Assembly: GCA_036744635.1 (NCBI GenBank)
Contig: DAIOHQ010000100.1
Location: 1-16,071, forward strand
From: DAIOHQ01 sp036744635
Lineage (GTDB): Bacteria; Planctomycetota; Phycisphaerae; Tepidisphaerales; Tepidisphaeraceae
Length of the DNA stretch: 16,071 nucleotides
Direction: 5' to 3'
The notes beneath the pieces were generated by a model, which was not told the DNA's origin, did not search any database, and saw only the letters and a list, made by a program, of their open reading frames with translations. Shown one piece after another: positions 13,441 through 16,071 of this stretch (within the stretch, counting starts at the first letter, position 1; each line of letters opens with the position of its first letter). The position numbers and the translations under genes were made by a program.

Positions 13441-14037
13441 TCACAATCCCTTCACAGAACCCGGCGGATTCCGGCCAGCGTTCAGATCGGCAATGATTTT
13501 CTTCATCTGCGCGGCCGACATGAACTCCACATGCCCGTCGCCGAACAGCACGTTGCTGCCGTCGCCGTGATTTGTAACCGGCTCGTAACAAAGGACCGTG
13601 TTGGGCAGACACTGACTGGTGAAGCCTTTGCCGAGATAGATGTAGGAGAGATGGCCCGGTGTCGCCACATTGGCGGCGATGGCTTGGGTGGTGGCGCCGA
13701 TGGCCTTGGTATCGTTGGTTGAAGGGCAGACCAAGATTTCGGCGCCGAAATCTTCGTCAAGCAATTCTTCGATCATATCGGGATACTTTCCATGATGCTC
13801 GTTGGCGTACAGCATCATCGCCTGACCGATCTGGCGAAGGTTTGATCCGCACTTTGCCCAATTTGGTGTGTAATAGACTCTTGGCTTATTGGCGTTCAGA
13901 ATCCCAAATATCAGCAGCATTCCCACGACCGATATCAGGCCGATCAAGAGCACCAGCGAGGATTTTTTCCGCGGCTCCGGCCGGCCATACTCCAGCGGCA
14001 CCACACCTTTCGGCACCTCCGCTCGTTCTTCCGCCAT
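13441..14037 (-). CDS. Pseudopilin-derived membrane protein (H-X9-DG type), copy 1
   Basis: This 198-residue paralogue of the product of 12858-13436 has the same layout: about 25 cytoplasmic residues containing VVPLEYGRPEPRKK, one hydrophobic helix (about 27-47), then CGSNLRQIGQAMMLYA, KYPD, ATPGHLSYIYLGKGF and NVLFGDGHVEF close to the end. Four cysteines (three shared with the sister protein apart from local shifts) could form disulphides in the exported part. The type III signal GFTLxE is absent, so leader-peptidase processing is unlikely. ATG 14037 has GGAG five bases upstream. As first gene of the pair it would carry the promoter; a TAGAAT hexamer at 14083-14088 (minus) is a weak candidate. 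These proteins may decorate or regulate a type II secretion apparatus, which is inference. Confidence 0.82.
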   Translation of the reverse strand: MAEERAEVPKGVVPLEYGRPEPRKKSSLVLLIGLISVVGMLLIFGILNANKPRVYYTPNWAKCGSNLRQIGQAMMLYANEHHGKYPDMIEELLDEDFGAEILVCPSTNDTKAIGATTQAIAANVATPGHLSYIYLGKGFTSQCLPNTVLCYEPVTNHGDGSNVLFGDGHVEFMSAAQMKKIIADLNAGRNPPGSVKGL

Positions 14038-14132
14038 ACCAACTCCAAAAAAGCTGCTTTCGACGACGAAATCAGATGCGCCATTCTATCGGATCTACCC
14101 ACCCGCCGCGCTGGCCATCCTTCCCTCCCTCT

Positions 14133-14224
14133 CTCAAACAATTCGCCAGTCAGGCGGACAAAGCCGCCCCCGCAGGCGAGCCGTCGACACACCGCTCCGC
14201 CCCCGCTGCCACAATCCACTCTGA
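14133..14224. repeat. Direct repeat J, copy 1 (~92 bp)
   Basis: This copy matches 14553-14642 with about five substitutions and one 2-base gap, from CTCAAAC to CACTCTGA. It contains CGCCAGTCAGGCG, a small hairpin. The two copies are in the same orientation and flank the small membrane ORF at 14303-14494. Confidence 0.9.
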
Positions 14225-14302
14225 TGGGTGAAAGCCTGCCCGCCAGCAGAGGGAGAGGAATGCTGGAGTCGATTGGTGTGGACGCTCTGGCTACTCTTGA
14301 AT

Positions 14303-14494
14303 ATGGAGGGGTACAATCATAAGAATGACAAGCTCATGTTGCTCTATAAACGCTATCGCTATTTCTGGCTCGTCGCACTTCTTTCTTTACTATTCTACTT
14401 TGCAATGGCCATCTTGCGTGAAAACCGCGAGAGACGCGTCCCATGGCCGCAGAACGGTCATTCAACTTCGCCAACCCACAACCCAAGTCCATGA
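14303..14494 (+). CDS. Small hypothetical membrane protein between direct repeats
   Basis: A 63-residue product is predicted from ATG 14303, with a shorter start at ATG 14336 also possible. A single hydrophobic segment (YFWLVALLSLLFYFAMAIL, about 19-37) is preceded by the basic stretch YKRYR and followed by RENRERR and a Pro/Ser/Thr-rich tail, the pattern of a small single-pass membrane protein. No family is recognised. Neither start has a convincing ribosome site. The frame is open upstream to 14228, but that part is repeat sequence. It is less GC-rich than its neighbours over the membrane segment. Location between two ~90-bp direct repeats suggests an inserted or duplicated cassette. Confidence 0.45.
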   Translation: MEGYNHKNDKLMLLYKRYRYFWLVALLSLLFYFAMAILRENRERRVPWPQNGHSTSPTHNPSP

Positions 14495-14552
14495 CAAGAA
14501 CCGGACGGGGGTGAGAAGCGGAGTGGGTCAGGTACTGGGTCAGGTCCATTTG

Positions 14553-14642
14553 CTCAAACTCCGCCAGTCAGGCGGACAAAGCCGCCCCCGCAGGCACGCC
14601 GTCAACACACCGCTCCGCCCCCCCTGCCACAATCCACTCTGA
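14553..14642. repeat. Direct repeat J, copy 2 (~90 bp)
   Basis: This is the second copy of the element at 14133-14224, in the same orientation with a 420-base offset. It is preceded by a small tandem duplication, GGGTCAGGTACT then GGGTCAGGTCCA (14525-14548). It ends about 45 bases before the pcm promoter hexamer. With copy 1 and the small ORF it fills most of 14038-14714. Confidence 0.9.
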
Positions 14643-14686
14643 GGGACGAATACCCGCTCGCGGCCGGAGGGGGGTCACCGCCGTGC

Positions 14687-14692
14687 TATAAT
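14687..14692 (+). promoter_or_regulatory. -10 hexamer TATAAT of pcm
   Basis: TATAAT in the context GTGCTATAATCG lies 22 bases before the pcm ATG. It is the same form as the hexamer before the antitoxin gene. No clear -35 is visible and the implied leader is only about 15 bases, without a Shine-Dalgarno sequence. Confidence 0.5.
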
Positions 14693-14714
14693 CGACCGGC
14701 CCCGAACCGATCCC

Positions 14715-15368
14715 ATGAACCAGACCACCGAACAATCCCCGCAGGAACTGATGATCCGCCAGCAGATGATCGAGCGCGGAATTCGCAATGAGCGCGTGCT
14801 AGCCGCCCTGCGGGCGGTGCCCCGCGAGCGCTTCTTTCCCGAAGACGCCGGCGGCCAGGCCTTTGCCGACCGGGCGGCGCCGATCGGGCATGGCCAGACC
14901 ATCAGCCAGCCCTACATGGTGGCGCTGATGACTGAACGCCTGGAGATCGACCCCTTCCACCGCGTGCTGGAATTGGGAACCGGCAGCGGCTACCAGACCG
15001 CGGTTCTGGCCCATCTGGCCGCCGAGGTCTATTCCATCGAGCGCCTCAAGCCGCTGCTCGATTCAGCCTGGGAACGGCTGATGGACCTCAACCTCCGCAA
15101 CGTCTACTTTCGCCACGGGGATGGAACCGCCGGCTGGCCGCGGGCCGCCCCCTTCGACCGCATCCTGATCACCGCCGGCGCCCCGGAATTGCCGCGCAGA
15201 CTCCTGCTCGATCAGCTTGCCGATGGCGGCATCGCCGTCCTCCCGGTCGGCCCCGAAGACCAGCAGATGCTGATCAAGGTGATGCGGGACCGGGAAAATC
15301 TGAGCAGCACCGACGTCTGCCCCTGCCGCTTTGTAAAGCTGATCGGGGAACAGGGATGGGCCGAGTGA
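14715..15368 (+). CDS. pcm: Protein-L-isoaspartate O-methyltransferase
   Basis: Pcm uses S-adenosylmethionine to methylate isoaspartyl residues and so starts repair of aged proteins. The 217-residue length is typical. Family motifs: IGHGQTISQPYMVALMTE (57-74) with the substrate-contacting Ser64, the SAM-binding motif I VLELGTGSGYQTAVLA (84-99), YSIER as the acidic strand-two motif, FDRILITAGAPELP, and the late GGIAVLPVG. ATG 14715 is the first in frame near the TATAAT hexamer; no Shine-Dalgarno sequence is seen, so ATG 14751 (MIRQQMIERG) is an alternative that keeps the whole catalytic domain. Cytoplasmic and apparently monocistronic. No surE or nlpD neighbour is present in the window. Confidence 0.95.
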   Translation: MNQTTEQSPQELMIRQQMIERGIRNERVLAALRAVPRERFFPEDAGGQAFADRAAPIGHGQTISQPYMVALMTERLEIDPFHRVLELGTGSGYQTAVLAHLAAEVYSIERLKPLLDSAWERLMDLNLRNVYFRHGDGTAGWPRAAPFDRILITAGAPELPRRLLLDQLADGGIAVLPVGPEDQQMLIKVMRDRENLSSTDVCPCRFVKLIGEQGWAE

Positions 15369-15438
15369 GATGTCCAGCGGGTTCTCCTCCTCGCCTTCCG
15401 CGTTGCTTTATATAACTCGCATTATTCATGGGAACCAC

Positions 15439-15503
15439 AGGCGGAAGGCACGAAGGAGCATTTCACTTCGTGCCTATGTGCCTTCGTGCCTTCGTGCCTC
15501 GTG
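15439..15503. repeat. Octamer array with an inverted left arm
   Basis: Units CTTCGTGC (15466-15473), CTATGTGC (15474-15481), CTTCGTGC (15482-15489) and CTTCGTGC (15490-15497) run in tandem. An inverted relative, GGCGGAAGGCACGAAGG, lies at 15440-15456, so a hairpin is possible. It occurs in the pcm downstream region. Between 15369 and 15438 I see nothing else. Confidence 0.75.
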
Positions 15504-15617
15504 TTATCTGAACCACCAATTCCCCCGATTGGTAAATTCCCGATTTTTCAGCACCATATCCCCGATGCCGCCGTATAGCTGTGCCGGCAGCGCTGCCGCG
15601 GCCGCTTCATCCTGGAG
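15504..15617 (-). pseudogene. Possible C-terminal remnant of a protein gene
   Basis: In one minus frame, the 36 codons before a TAA at 15506-15504 read like a genuine C-terminus (LPAQLYGGIGDMVLKNREFT and ending GNWWFR). Directly upstream in the same frame the sequence becomes heptad-repeat translation, with no credible start. This could be the tail of a gene cut by the composite repeat at 15618-15829. I do not recognise the family, and chance coding is possible. Confidence 0.25.
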
Positions 15618-15829
15618 ATGAAACGTGAAACGTGAAGCATGAAAAATGCGTAATACGTACTGCGTAAGCTGAGGAACTGTTTCAAGAATCCTCTTTGGTG
15701 GGGCAGACATTCCTGTCTGCCACGGGACAATGTACTCATTGGCCCGTATTCCGCCGCTTTTTGAAAGAGTCTCCAAGAAATCCCTTACGCAATACGCATT
15801 ACGCAGTTTTCCCCCACGTTTCACGTTTC
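15618..15829. repeat. Mirrored composite repeat element of heptad arrays
   Basis: The left side has GTGAAAC-type heptads (15618-15645) followed by TGCGTAA-type heptads (15647-15667). The right side has the inverted order: TACGCAA, TACGCAT, TACGCAG (15786-15806), then two ACGTTTC units (15816-15829). The 120-base interior holds an inverted copy of the palindromic repeat found at 1-112 (15697-15738). The element is thus a ~212-bp mirrored structure with a third repeat family inside. Confidence 0.8.
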
Positions 15830-15837
15830 CGCCTGAC

Positions 15838-16071
15838 GTGATTGTCGATACTCCCATCCCCGCCACCGAACACCGCCTCCCGCGGCAACAGCATTCGCGC
15901 GCCAATCCTTCCCCCCTCTCCTCGCGCTGGCCACTGATCCTCTGGCTGCTCAGCGGCATCCTGCTGTTCGTTCAGCTCGGCTACGCTCCCGTGCCGCGCA
16001 CCCAGGAAATTCGCGTGCTGGAAAGCGCCCGGGAAATGGTGGGGGGAGTTGGAGGGGTCGGAGGGGGAGGG
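15838..16071 (+). CDS. Membrane glycosyltransferase N-terminus (ArnT/PMT, GT39/GT83-like), partial
   Basis: The frame runs off the window end. From GTG 15838 it gives 78 residues: a hydrophilic Pro/Arg-rich start, a membrane helix (WPLILWLLSGILLFVQLGYA, about 31-50), then PRTQEIRVLESAREM (53-67). That last element matches the first periplasmic loop of ArnT/dolichyl-phosphate-mannose-type transferases, in which an acidic residue close to an Arg and the AREM motif follow the first helix. These enzymes move a sugar from a polyprenyl carrier to lipid or protein. The frame is open back to 15673 and ATG 15730 is an alternative start, but that region is repeat sequence; neither has a clear ribosome site. 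The last codons are almost pure Gly/Val, unusual for the family. Confidence 0.6.
   Translation, partial: MIVDTPIPATEHRLPRQQHSRANPSPLSSRWPLILWLLSGILLFVQLGYAPVPRTQEIRVLESAREMVGGVGGVGGGG

Noticed and set aside
14325..14642. 105-codon plus frame overlapping the small membrane ORF
   Set aside because: Its C-terminal half is translated direct repeat J and the N-terminal half has no membrane or domain pattern.
15370..15621. 83-codon plus frame after pcm
   Set aside because: It is made largely of translated octamer repeat and low-complexity Ser/Ala; no ribosome site.
15504..15959. 151-codon minus frame as a full gene
   Set aside because: Most of it is translated repeat and antisense to the glycosyltransferase start; only the last 36 codons look protein-like.

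Overview
The window is GC-rich, densely coded DNA, most likely from a member of the Planctomycetota (possibly a Phycisphaerae-like lineage). The pointers are two tandem pseudopilin-derived proteins ending in the FGDGHV signature, short N-terminal zinc-ribbon proteins with a CPxC...KCKCG pattern, secreted jelly-roll (LamG/DUF1080-like) proteins with HEAT-like tails, and abundant palindromic or short-period intergenic repeats. This placement is inference; no rRNA or tRNA gene is visible.

Layout. 1-137: a tandem palindromic repeat. 138-1382 (-): a beta-ketoacyl-ACP synthase. A divergent intergenic region with a large nested hairpin leads into a translationally coupled pair at 1668-3253 (+): a STAS anti-anti-sigma-type protein and a GspE/PilB-type secretion ATPase. 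3254-3811 holds two facing, apparently broken zinc-ribbon genes. 3812-4285 (+): a ferritin-like diiron protein. 4286-4610: a mosaic of inverted and short-period repeats. 4611-4931 (-): an HU-like DNA-binding protein with its own promoter and terminator. 5053-6210 (-) and 7000-8103 (-): paralogous exported jelly-roll/HEAT proteins, separated by a toxin-antitoxin-like cassette (6358-6993, +) whose PIN toxin frame is shifted by one base. 8172-9260 (-): pheS, carrying an in-frame insert made of 7-bp repeats. 9360-9992 (+): a zinc-ribbon membrane protein. 10097-10183 (-): a very small membrane-protein candidate followed by a strong terminator. 10394-12015 (+): an apparent operon of a small partner protein, a minimal nucleotidyltransferase and a ketopantoate reductase-family enzyme. 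12167-12796 (+): an exported redoxin with a terminator. 12858-14037 (-): the tandem pseudopilin-like pair. 14038-14714: a small membrane ORF between two ~90-bp direct repeats. 14715-15368 (+): protein-L-isoaspartate O-methyltransferase. 15369-15837: repeats and a possible gene remnant. 15838-end (+): the start of a membrane glycosyltransferase.

The genes do not form one pathway. They are mostly housekeeping or envelope functions (PheS, HU, KAS, PanE-like, Pcm, ferritin, redoxin) mixed with small accessory modules. The most distinctive property of the window is its repeat content. Several unrelated arrays share a 7-bp period (4432-4459, 8141-8168, 8693-8751, 15618-15667, 15786-15829). One has entered the coding sequence of pheS without breaking its frame, and another forms a mirrored composite element next to the glycosyltransferase gene.
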